Shown here: positions 1 through 10,189 of the stretch, piece after piece
How positions within the stretch are numbered: position 1 is the stretch's first letter
How the letters are laid out: each line of letters opens with the position of its first letter
Source of the DNA: Cricetomys ansorgei
Lineage: Eukaryota > Chordata > Mammalia > Rodentia > Nesomyidae
Assembly: GCA_026225945.1 (NCBI GenBank)
Contig: JAMJFZ010000069.1
Coordinates: 248,001-312,000 of the forward strand
Reading direction: 5' to 3'
DNA: 64,000 nucleotides
Notes under the pieces: generated by a model
Told to the model about the DNA's origin: nothing
Database searches by the model: none
The model's input: the letters and a program-made list of their open reading frames with translations, nothing else
Position numbers and translations under genes: made by a program

Positions 1-984
1 GAGAATTCTGAAGAAGTAGGCTCTAATACCAGGACAGGAGTGAACTTGCTAGCCAGAGCTAGGGCAGTCTAGAAGAGTTCATCCTTCCTCAATGTCCTTT
101 TTACATGTAGGCTGACACCGGAAGTATGACCCAGATTAAAAATGGATCTTATCATTTTAAAAGGTCCAGATAAAAGAAGGGTTTTTCCACTGCAAAATCT
201 TTAAAGAAAAAAAAAAAGAGATCAAAGGTGTACACAAGTGTTTGGGGTTTAGTAAATTTCAGATTTAGTCAATATGACTCCCAAGAATAGACATCCCAAC
301 AGCCAAGACTGAACATCTGAGAAAGATTTCTTCCCTGCAGGAGGCAAAGAGTGCATTGGCCTCATTTCCAAAGCAATAATTTTCCTCAACAAAGTAGTAT
401 GCGGATTTCATTTACAAAGTCTGGACAAGTTTACGTAGGAACTTGCTTTTCCTAAGCATGCTCAGCTGAAAAATCCAGTTCTGAACATTGTCACAATGTA
501 AAAGCAGAAATATCTGAGGGCACTGTTACCTCCAAGTCCTGCAGAGGCATATGTAAATCATGAAAATGATGGAAAGAAACGCCTCTGCCATGTTCACAAT
601 GTAGAATAAGATATTGCTGAAAATCAAGTAAATATTACTGAGAAATACATTGCTAGGGAGCAGATGGATGCTACATGGCAATCATGATGTATGATCTCAA
701 AGACTGGTTTGTCAATGCTCCGATTCTTACAAATACAAAAGACAGAAACCACGAATACTAAAACAATCTAAGAAAGTCACCTATCAGTATTGTGAACACT
801 ATTCTTAGATGCATGGCTATGCTTAGCTCTTGTATCCTAAGAGCAAAGCTGCTTTTGCCTCTGAGCAGGGTGGCTAAGAGGAAGGCCATAGCTGATTCTA
901 TGCAGGATGAGAAGAATTTGTTTTAACTCCTCCTGGCTGCTGTCAATGTCAGACCCGTCACATCACTGTAGAGAACTCCATCCT
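1..984. other. Intergenic, nothing recognised
   Basis: I see no gene, RNA or recognisable repeat here. The sequence is mixed-composition and moderately AT-rich, with no long open frame on either strand. Confidence 0.6.
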
Positions 985-1195
985 ATTTTTTAACATTTAT
1001 TTATATTTGTGTTATATGATTGTTTGCCTGTAAATGTCTGCGTGTACTACCTCTAGTGGTTAGAAGAGGCAAGCAGAGGCCTGGGGCTGTAGTTACAGCA
1101 GCTACTTAGCTGCTTTCTGGGAACAGAACCTAGGTCTTCTGGACAAACACCCAGTGCTCTTAAGATCTGAGCAATATCTGGCACCTCTTTTTTAA
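985..1195 (-). repeat. B3/B2-family SINE, reverse orientation
   Basis: Read on the minus strand this matches the B3/B2 tRNA-derived SINE layout. On the plus strand I see 'agaggcaagcagaggcc', then 'ctgggaacagaacctagg', then 'agtgctcttaagatctgagc', the reversed promoter-bearing head. The copy is clearly mutated, so it is an old insertion. Confidence 0.7.
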
Positions 1196-1560
1196 TTTAA
1201 AATGTACTTTTATACATTTTGATTAAGATAGATTAAAGCACTTCCCCCTTCCTTGTCCTGCCTCCATCCCTTCTCAATATCTGCCCTTTCAACTTCTTAC
1301 TGGTTAAATCTGTAAAAATGAGTATGCCCAAATCCATGAATATAACCTGCCGAGTCTGTTTTTGTTTGTTGTGTGTACATGGTTTTAGGAATCGCTACTC
1401 TGCTGCTGGAAGAAGCCTCTCTGCTGGTGAATCCATAAGGTGCCTGTCTACGAATATGGCAGAGTATCATTAGGAATCATTTTATTGATTTATTTTTTAA
1501 GCCAGTACTGTTTTGTTTTTACCCTAGGTCTCGGGGATATCTAGTCTCTGGTTTTTGTTT
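1196..1560 (-). repeat. Decayed L1 (Lx-like) 3' region fragment
   Basis: A pyrimidine-rich block ('acttcccccttccttgtcc') is followed by 'aatataacctgccgagtc' and a 'gtgtacatggttttagg' stretch. This order resembles the antisense of the rodent Lx-type L1 3' untranslated region. Identification is by resemblance only and the family could be another old L1. Confidence 0.45.
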
Positions 1561-1703
1561 ACAATGTTAGTAAGCACTATCAGGTATGGTACCCTTTTCA
1601 TGGAGTGGGCCTTAGGTCCAATCAAACCTTTGCTGTCTAAATTTTTATCAAATAAGCTCAAAGTCATTCACAGATTAATAGCAACAACAAAACTAAAACA
1701 AAT

Positions 1704-1741
1704 GAAAGAAAAAGAAAGAGAGAGAGAGAAAGAAGGAAAGA

Positions 1742-1791
<50 letters not shown>

Positions 1792-1792
1792 G
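1704..1792. repeat. Compound (GAAA)n/(GA)n/(GATA)n microsatellite
   Basis: A purine-only GAAA/GA run passes into about eight uninterrupted GATA units. The plus-strand open frame over this tract (EKEREREKEGKKRK...) is a by-product of the repeat. Confidence 0.9.
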
Positions 1793-3948
1793 GGTGGAAC
1801 TCAGGAATATGAGGTACCAATATTAAGATATTGGGTATGTTTGATTTGCAGTATGACTTCAGTAGAATCCAAAGAAAATTCAGAACAGTTTAGAACAGGA
1901 AAGCTGATTCCAAAGTTACATGCAAAGTAGAGGAATTCAAAATTCTATGTAGGATCATGAATAAAAAGTACACACACTAACACAATGTGACTTCTGAACT
2001 TACCACAAAGTTACAACCATGTGCACTTTATTTGTGAAAGAAAAAAAAGGATGGAAAGAAAAGGCCAAGAACAAAAGCATGGAAATACAGTCAAGTTTTA
2101 AATAAATGACCTACGGAAAATCTGCAAGGAAAAGTGTGATCTTGACCAATGTCAACCGACTGCCTGTGATCCTTCATGTATAGAAATAAAATAAACACAG
2201 ACTTCACAGCTCCCACAAAATTGACTCCAAGTGACCCCTAAGCAGCTATGTTACTACCTTTCAGCAACTGATATTTCTTCCAAACATAGAGGCCTCGTGT
2301 GCTAGAACCCTCACTAGAAAGGAGGTGATTACAAAGCTCTGCCATGGCTTTGAAGCTTCTCAGTCCCTATTGTGGTGTTAGGCAAATCCAGCCCTGTTGA
2401 TGCCCACACCAAAAACACTGTTAAAAGTACTTTAGTGCCTGCTTCCTGCCACATGGACCACAGAACAAGATACGGAATCTGCCCCACCCACCGGGACCAC
2501 CTGAGAAATCCCTCTAGCTCAGAAATGCTTTTTGTGCCCTAGAATTTCTCTGAAGAGAAGTTCCCTGAATCTCACTATTGTTGCTGGTGTAGCTGAAAGT
2601 TAAAAATATTCTAGTCACATATTGACGAAACATGATTCCATCCACTACTTTAAACCAGTTCCATATTCTGACATTTATAAAATAAACCTTAGAGTGGAAG
2701 GCAGCGTTTAGAACCTCTAGAATCAGCATCTTCAGTTTTCCAACCTGCTTTCTACCTGCACATCGAAAGCAATCCCTGTGTGTGCACAGTAGGCAGCAAT
2801 GTCACAGCAACACAGTTATGCAGCCAAAGCTGCATATCCTTCTGCTCCCCAGGGCATCCACATGCAAAGAGGCTCAGAGGCAAGGGCATGTGTCCAGGTC
2901 ACCACATGGACCAACAGAACCACAGTCTAGCTCACAGTCCATCCCAGTCCCATCGGTTCTGGCAGTTCAGAGGATCTGCTCCTCCTCTTCAGGGTCAGTG
3001 CCCCCATGCCCATTCACCATGGCAGACCTTGTGGTCTCTCTTGAGGCTTCCTACAGCAGCATTAGAGAAGAATCCTGGAAAGAACCCACATTCTACCTTG
3101 GAAAGTTTCTCCTGATTGCCAGGCCTGACCAGAATCCCTTATTAGCTGCAGCCACCCAGCTAGGCCTCAGTATGGTGGTAGCTACCCTACTGGGTTAAGA
3201 GAGACCCCTGCAGCTGACTGCCCTAAAATTGAGTCAGTGGTCTAACTTGTTGTGGGATATTTTACTATTGTGTGCTGTTTCAGTTTGTAAAAGGGTTTTG
3301 ATGCCTTGTAGCTGGGAAGCCAGATGCCTTGCAGCAGTGCAGGCCTTGCTTCCTACATAGTCACACCCTTGTGCTAGCCTTGAGATTCCCAACAGATAGA
3401 ATATAGAAGGTGAGCAGTCACAGGCAGGTCACGTGGAGATCACGAGGAAAGACTCTGATCACTCCCAGCCTAGGATCATTGTGTTGTAATGAACGCCTGA
3501 TAGAGGGGGTAGGGGAAAAAGTTAAGAGGGCTAAGGCAGGAGAGTGTTTGGAGAAGAGAAGAATGAAGGAGAATTGGGGAAAAAAGACGAAGACTCTGCC
3601 TAGCAGCCCAGGTATAGAATTCCCTGAGATTTGACATGGTTTGTGATTAATAAGAAGCATTGGAAAATTCAATGCTGGACTCATATTAAGTGACTGAACC
3701 TTACTTTAACACTAACTACTGCCTACCCTGGTTCCCCAGAAGTACACACAATAAAATATTTCTCCTATTCTGGTCTGAAGGCAGACGTCATGCTCCACCT
3801 GCAAATCCTTCTCCTTTTACGGCAATGGATGGTAAACTTGGTGATTCAAATGGGTAATTTTAGAACACTGTGATGGTGCAGCTCTATCATTTAAGAATTT
3901 AGACTCAGATCAAGCCACCATGACTCAACATAAGAGAGCCTGTCTCTA
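1793..3948. other. Intergenic, no supported gene
   Basis: No exon or repeat is convincingly recognised. A 138-codon plus-strand ATG frame (2782-3198) is overlapped by a 111-codon frame in another phase starting 2 bases earlier, and neither resembles a protein family I know. The segment is simply not AT-rich. An unrecognised processed pseudogene is possible but unsupported. Confidence 0.5.
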
Positions 3949-4106
3949 GGCTAGGAAGTGATGTCACGTGCCTTTAGGCCCAGCACTCAAGACACAAAGG
4001 CAGGTGGATCTCTGAGTTCAAGGCCAGCTTGCTCTAAAGAGCGAGTTGCAGGACACTCAGAGTTATAACAGAGAAACCCTGTCTCAAAAACAAACAAAAA
4101 AAAACT
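3949..4106 (+). repeat. B1 SINE
   Basis: It shows the B1 order: 'ggcccagcactcaagacac', 'aggcaggtggatctctgag', 'ttcaaggccagc', then 'cagagaaaccctgtctc' and an A-rich tail with CAAA units. Several substitutions indicate a middle-aged copy. Confidence 0.9.
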
Positions 4107-4223
4107 TGTTACTTTAACAATTTTCTTAAAGACTGGAAATGCATTCAATTATTCTAGAACTTATATGCCTTCCCAGGGAGAAATCACTCCACACACTTGA
4201 GATACTAATAATTGTAACAATAA

Positions 4224-4225
4224 TG

Positions 4226-4263
<38 letters not shown>
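4224..4263. repeat. (AAT)n microsatellite
   Basis: About 13 AAT/TAA units in an uninterrupted run. Both strands give poly-isoleucine open frames here, which are artefacts of the repeat. Confidence 0.95.
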
Positions 4264-4739
4264 CTCTTTAATACCATGCATCTGTCTCTGGGTAATGATC
4301 AAAGAAAAGCTAGCCCAGAACAGATTTCCAATTCCACAAATGCTGTCAACACTAAGTAAGTCCCTTTGAGACTCAGGACCCACGTTATACTTTGAACAAT
4401 GCAACTAGGGACAGGAGACTGCAAGTCTAGCCACTTAGGCCGATGGGAAATTTACTCAGCAAAGATATTACAGAATAATGTTTTTTTAAGTGTACCAGTC
4501 ATCTAAAAAGGAAAAAACAAAAAAACAAACGAACAAACAGAAAACCAAACAGGTCATTCTTCAGTGACAGGGTCTGGGGGTGAACAAGCAGGGGTACCAT
4601 AGCATCCTACTTTCTCACAGGCATGGTTACAGCGTGCCACGCAAATTTGAGTATTTTAGAGGCGGCCTGCCTCGGGGAAACTTCACTTTGTGTGACTTAG
4701 TATCTCCTAAGCATTAGTAAATCCTTTCTATCATCCATT
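4264..4739. other. Intergenic, A-rich patch only
   Basis: Apart from an A-rich low-complexity patch around 4507-4552 (AAAC/CAAA units) I see nothing identifiable. Confidence 0.55.
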
Positions 4740-5177
4740 CCACTCTGTTACATCACGTCTCGGTAGAGGAGCGCTACCCAACACATGAGATGCCGTTCAC
4801 AACCTCCACAAAATTACCTGCGAACGGATCTTACACCTAAATGTTAAATGAGGAGTTGGGAAATTCTACGCCATACTAGAGAACCTCGGCAACCCGGACT
4901 GGCAACCTGCATTTAGTCTGATGCACCAAAAGCACGGTGACGTTGACTACAAGGATGTTTCTACACATGGTGCCCTGCTCCCAAAGTTCTGCGCAGATGC
5001 AGCCCGCAGGGCTCCATCTGGAAGAGGCCTCAGGCCTGGGAGGGAGTTGCAAGGACCTCTCCTGACGCCATGTTGGCAGCAGGTTTGCAATGCGCCCCGC
5101 AGAGGACCCACCACCCCAGCTCCCGCAGCACAGCCTTCCGCTCCTCCCTGTTGGGGGACAGCGGTCCCCTTGCTCAC

Positions 5178-5290
5178 CATTTTGCTGCTTCAGAGACTGC
5201 CCGCGCTCTTCTCCCAACTCCTGATAGAAACGCTCTCAGCACAACACTCCACACCACCGGCACCTGATCAGCCCCGGAGCTGAGCCTGCA
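5178..5290 (-). other. Possible minus-strand first exon
   Basis: On the minus strand 'caaaatg|gtgagcaagg' is a good splice donor, with GT at 5177-5176, about 170 bases downstream of the CCAAT box at 5351-5355. If used, the exon would end with an ATG just before the donor. The right-hand edge given is a guess at the transcription start. I found no matching acceptor or coding continuation to the left, so this is only a candidate non-coding exon. Confidence 0.25.
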
Positions 5291-5350
5291 GCATGGCGCC
5301 GAGACGATCTCTCCACCCCTTCTGACTGGCGGGTCCACCTCAGGGCTCTG

Positions 5351-5355
5351 ATTGG
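5351..5355 (-). promoter_or_regulatory. CCAAT box
   Basis: The plus strand reads 'tgattggctag', i.e. 'ctagccaatca' on the minus strand, an NF-Y type CCAAT core with a good flank. It lies at the upstream edge of the CpG-rich candidate promoter. Confidence 0.4.
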
Positions 5356-5420
5356 CTAGTGAGGCCTGAGTGACAGGAGCACCTCCCTTAGTATCAGGGT
5401 GTGCTCACGGGACACAGCAC

Positions 5421-6289
5421 AGGGCTACCTAGCCCATGCTTCCACCCAGAACCAGACTTTTCCGTCTTTGATGTGCATTTCTGTAGCACTTACGCCTGTG
5501 CTCCATAGCTGACCTTTCTGTCGTCCTGCACGCAGTAGCCACTTCATCTAGGAAACAAGGTGACTAGCTTGCACAGCCCTTTACACAACTCGCAGTGGAG
5601 TGATTTCCCTGTCCCACAGGTGGAAGGGTGCCCAGAACATTAACAATTAAAAGAGATTTTAGGGAACGAGACTTTTTTTTCCCCGTGGCTTCTCGCTTGA
5701 GGGCTGGTGAACTGAAGCTACTTTATACCCGCTAGGCAGGGGACTTCAGATAACCCTGAGAGAAAAGAAGGAGCCAGATCACAAACACCATAGGTTTTCC
5801 TTCCACCAGAAGGCTGGGTGATGGCTCCATTGCTTTTGGAGTTTTCTTCCTGAGCCCAGCCTCAGCTGTTCTCCAATAACCTCTTTATGACTTTAAAACC
5901 AGTCCACCTGTGTGACTCTTACACTATCAGATTCAGCTACCCGCAAGAGATAGAACCTCAGCCAGGTCTGGAAGACGGCTTCTGTGTGCTGACCCTGAGG
6001 AAACACTTTCACAGATTTTAAGATATAGTCTGGTTTACAGGAAAAACAACTTGTCCTTTGCTGCAAGAAGGGTTCCCTCCTGGGTGCAGTTCTCTTCACC
6101 ATCACCAGTTCTTAGATCACTTGTAGTCAGGTTTGCAGGGGAAAAAAATGTTCCATTTAACTAAGTGGCTTTTGGATTATAAGCCCCCACTTCCTCAGCA
6201 GGGTGTCCTGGGCCTGTGGGGAGAATATCTGGCAAAGAATATCTTGGCAGTATTCAGTTTCTTCTGAATATAATGCCATACCCTTCTTA
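5421..6289. other. Intergenic, nothing recognised
   Basis: No gene or known repeat is visible between the CpG-richer island and the start of the AT-rich CRE-like tract. Confidence 0.55.
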
Positions 6290-7275
6290 TTACAATGCTG
6301 ATGTCACAGAATTCACATTAAGAAGTCATTTCTTTGCAATTATCACATCATTTCCTTCCAATTATGAAAATATGTCACATCCTCAAGGTGATGGTTGATG
6401 GTGAAATTTCCTTCCATTTTTGCAGAAATATTTTCCTTATTTTGATTTCCTTTCTTTATAGTGTAGAAGTCACATCAAAGTTGTCATGTCATTTTCTTAC
6501 AATTGTGATACAAATGTTTACATTCATGATGTAATAAAATCCACATTATGATATCAGTCTTACAATGATCAGATAATTTGTTCCAATAATGATGACCTTT
6601 TCTGGCATTAACTTTGTCACATCATCCAAATTATGATGTCTGTTCTGTCCAATCATGGTTTCTTGTATTTTTTATTATGGTGCCATATATTGACATCATC
6701 GACCCAATGTCATCATGATTCTGGTGTCCATTTATCTAATGAGTATTGCATATTCTTAAATTGATGTTAACACATCCCTCTATTTATGACGTCAGTTCCT
6801 TTTCATTATGATATCACATATTCACGTGGATGATGTCACATTGTTGCTATGCTGTCAGTTTCTTCCCAAGAAGATGTCATTTTTTAGCACTGGTGATGTC
6901 ATATAACACAAATTATGATATCATATTCTTCCAATTCTCAAATCATTGTCTTCCAATTCTGATATTACATACTTGCATTCATAGTGTCATATCATCCCAA
7001 ATATTATGTAAACGTCTCCCAATTATGATGTCATCTATAAATTGTGATGTGTATTTACATTTTTTATCTCACTACAGCACAATTATTATGCCATTTTTTC
7101 TAATTATGATGACATATATTTTACATTCATGATGATGTCATGTCCACATTAAGACGCTCTATCCTTCATTCAATCACATTTTCCCTCTAATTGTGATGAC
7201 GCAGGCCTAGGATTTCAGTGTGACATCATCAAAATTGTATCACATATTTACATTGTTGATGTCACAGAAGAATGC
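6290..7275. repeat. AT-rich degenerate minisatellite with CRE-like octamers (U1)
   Basis: An irregular repeat built around TGATGTCA/TGACATCA and 'attatgat' motifs. Octamers occur at 6299, 6691, 6831, 6894, 7026, 7133, 7221 and 7257, with one perfect palindromic CRE (TGACGTCA) at 6787-6794 and an E-box CACGTG at 6823-6828. TGATGTCA and TGACATCA are exactly the CpG-deamination products of TGACGTCA. Period is loose (roughly 30-70 bases), so this is a decayed minisatellite rather than a clean satellite. Confidence 0.7.
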
Positions 7276-7300
7276 AGTGATCAACAATGGCTCAAGATCT

Positions 7301-7651
7301 TCAATCCGCAAAGACATAAGAACCAACATATGGTGAAATATTCAGTGTAGCGGTATGTTGATATGTGAGTTCACCTAGGACAACAAAGTGGCATAATGAT
7401 AGATGAAATCCCTGCCAGACTTTAGCTGAGGGAACCACTGTCATGGCAAGCACCATGATGAACAAAGGAAACCTGACTGTCACTGCTCGGGTGTTTTTAT
7501 TGATATAGAATTCCTCAGGTGTTCTACTGATTGCACATGCAGAGCATGACCAAACAAACATCCCCCAAATAAATCCAACACTTGCAGACACTACAAAACA
7601 CCAAGACCTAGGCTGCCCCTCACCCAACAGTGCGCAAAGTATATTAAACAT
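7301..7651 (-). other. Unrecognised 116-codon ORF, intact only in U1
   Basis: A minus-strand ATG-initiated frame of 116 codons. The same segment in U2, U3 and U4 lacks about 7 bases near the position equivalent to 7550-7560, which shifts the frame and leaves only the 60-codon downstream part open (17,006-17,188; 26,688-26,870; 36,372-36,554). I recognise no domain. The protein has hydrophobic stretches, but no clear signal peptide or family motif. Because three of four copies are broken, a coding role is doubtful. Confidence 0.2.
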
Positions 7652-7734
7652 AACTAAAAATTAACTTCCACAACTATAGAGTAATGTAAAATATACAAAC
7701 AAAAACCAACAACAGCAAAACTACAAACCTACAA

Positions 7735-8640
7735 CATCTCAACTGCTCCCTGCCTGTTGGCTGCATGACAGGGAATCATCAGAATTTTTCTGGGGTCGTC
7801 AGGAAACTTTTATGATCTCACAGACAGTCACAATTCAACCGCGTTGTTTGGGTGTCTCTCATTCTTTTACTTGCTCTAGAGATATTTTACCTCCTACTGG
7901 TGTGACTCATGCAACCTTGATTTGAGTGTTTGTGCCTAGTCTTATTGTATATTTTTATGCTGTATTCTGTTGATATCCTTGTGAGACCTGTTCTTTTCTG
8001 ATGGGAAATAGAAGACCAGTGCATCTGTGAGGGAAGAGGACATGGATAAGTAGAAAGAAAAAAAACTGATGTCATGATGTATTATTGCACGAGAGAAGAA
8101 TACAATAAACAAAAAAAAAGTGCTGAGAAGGTGCCACATTAGAGAAAAACACCTACTTCATCAACCAAGGCTTACTCTTAGATATTAGTTCAAAATCTGA
8201 TGAAGACATACGCAGTGGAGAACTTACCCATTGTGGACACTTCTGAAGTACAAGGTTTCCATTCCATAGTGACAATTCACAGGAAACAAGAATTTCTCCA
8301 CCAAAATTCTTTAATCAATTTATACACAACTGTAACCTACCCCAGCTGGCATTAATACCTTTACTTCTAATGTCAGATGTGAAATCAAGCTTTCAAGACT
8401 TGAGCAATGGCTTTATTTAAACCAACATATGCTGAAATGAAAGGTCGTAGCAGATACTGATGTTGAGTTAAACAAAACAAAAACAAAACCAGGAGCAATA
8501 GCATCTGAGCTTCTACATTCCTGTTGGCTCTTTGACAGGGGATAATGAGAATTTCATTGGTGTCATGAGAAAACCATTGTGATCTCATACACAGTAAGAA
8601 GTTAATAAACTTTCTAGTGTCACACCGTTCCCACTCACTC
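7735..8640. repeat. Internal degenerate duplication, about 0.77-kb offset (U1)
   Basis: The stretch around 7735-7835 ('gcctgttggctgcatgaca', 'gggaatcatcagaattttt', 'cttttatgatctcaca') recurs around 8500-8600 ('cctgttggctctttgacag', 'ggataatgagaatttcat', 'attgtgatctcata'). The two are diverged but collinear. The same pair exists in U2-U4, so this duplication predates the 9.68-kb amplification. Confidence 0.6.
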
Positions 8641-9023
8641 ATGACACTTCACTATAAATTTACTTACTTTTTCCAAAATCACAAGTCTATCTTTGAGTTC
8701 TAACTCCTTTTTACTTCTCTTACCAACAATTTAGGTAAAAATGGGCTCTGTAAATAACTCAAGTGAATGAAGGTATTACATTGCCAGGCTACTAGATTCA
8801 TAGATTCTTAGACATATTTCAGATATTTGTGCTTTCATATCACTAACCTGGAGATGAACACCAATCTGTGTTCTGCCTTCAGATACTTACCACTCAAAAG
8901 GACACATGTTCTCTTTAACATACTCTTTCGAATTGCAGAACCAAAACCCACTGGAAAGATGCAAAGCAGTTGAGGAAATAGGGTTACAAATATCTCTTCC
9001 TGTACAAACACACGAAAACTGAG

Positions 9024-9025
<2 letters not shown>

Positions 9026-9074
<49 letters not shown>
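9026..9074. repeat. (CA)n microsatellite, U1
   Basis: A nearly pure run of about 24 CA units. The equivalent in U2-U4 is interrupted by CAGA, CAAA and CATA units, so U1 has the longest pure tract. Minus-strand poly-Val/Cys frames here are artefacts. Confidence 0.95.
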
Positions 9075-9081
<7 letters not shown>

Positions 9082-10189
9082 GATACCTAAGATGGCATAC
9101 ATGCTGACAAACATCCACGCTTCTATTGATTCACTAGCACAGGTACCAAGAACAAATACTTATTTGTGGATTCCTGGAAAATTGCCATTTTACCTTGGGA
9201 AAGGCTTTTCACATGCAATCACAAAGTCTTTGAAAATCTAAGGAATAAACTGCAAAAGCTGCTTCCTCACTATTGATATCTTTGGGAATGACCAGAGAAA
9301 AAGACAACACTCTTGGTTCCTTCTAGACATTCTTCCCACCACCACCCTCTTTTGTACAACCAGAATCCTGGACCTATTTTACTGCTGAACACCGAATTGT
9401 ATGCATTTTGGCCTGCTATGAATTCTCACCAGGAGCAGGCCATGTAATTCAATTGACTAATGAGCTGCTGTTCACACAGATGCCAGTCTACTTCGGTCAA
9501 TATGCTAGACACAAGAATAGACCATTGTACTGTCTATAAAAAATACTTATCTCTCTGATCCATTCATTATCACCTGTATCATTCTGAGCTTCTGTTGATG
9601 GTTGTGATTGCATGGGGCACACACCAAAGATTGATCATTCTTCCTTTTTTTAAAAAAGGAGGGGATAATTAATAAATGTGCTATCCTAATAAATTACATA
9701 CCTAACACCTTTTTCCAGGTTTTCTGTACATTTTGAGGCTTGACTTCCTTTCTAGGGAGAGTACACAGTACGTGTGTTTACTCACGACTTCATGGGAATT
9801 ACAACATCTATCCCTTACCAATGATTACAATTAGCCAATGATTTTATATACTCAGTCACAAGGATGGGCAATTATACTAATGAGAATACATGCTTCTGAA
9901 CATTGTGCAATCAGTGTCAACCAGTGGGCTCCTCCTCAGAGTAGTGATTTCATGGGGATTCCATCATAGAACAGTCTTTCTTTTTTAAGCTTAAAGGTGG
10001 CAAGATGCAGAGGAGCTGAACTTCATCTACAACAGACAGAATATTCTCCGTGACCTCTGAACAATCCAAGGCTTGCATTACAATCAGTGGAATAACACAT
10101 TATGTGTGATCTTAGGCTAATTTGTGATTTTTTTGAGCCCCAGGCCCTACCATGGATTACAATAAAGTCCTATGATACCCATTTTTCTA

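Larger units (their letters stand above)
4740..5420 (-). promoter_or_regulatory. GC-richer CpG-bearing promoter candidate
   Basis: Composition changes here from AT-rich to GC- and CpG-richer sequence: clusters such as 'gcgccccgc', 'ggcgccgagacg', 'ctcggcaacccgg'. It carries an ATTGG (CCAAT box read on the minus strand) near 5351. It also has ATGG-centred motifs resembling YY1 sites ('gcatggcgcc' 5291-5300, 'gccatgttgg' 5067-5076, 'accattttg' 5177-5185) and a half-CRE (tgacg). Vertebrate CpG-island promoters commonly combine CCAAT and YY1-like elements near the start site. The CCAAT position and a minus-strand donor at 5178 fit transcription to the left. The gene itself is not identified, and a bidirectional promoter or decayed island is also possible. 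Confidence 0.45.

Noticed and set aside
2782..3198. 138-codon plus-strand ORF
   Set aside because: No homology that I recognise, overlapped by another frame, and no splice or promoter context; insufficient for a gene call.
4947..5180. Minus-strand frame starting MVSKG, like the start of a common fluorescent reporter protein
   Set aside because: Only the first five residues agree; the rest is unrelated. The ATG sits on a splice-donor-like sequence in CpG-rich genomic DNA, so this is coincidence and not vector contamination.
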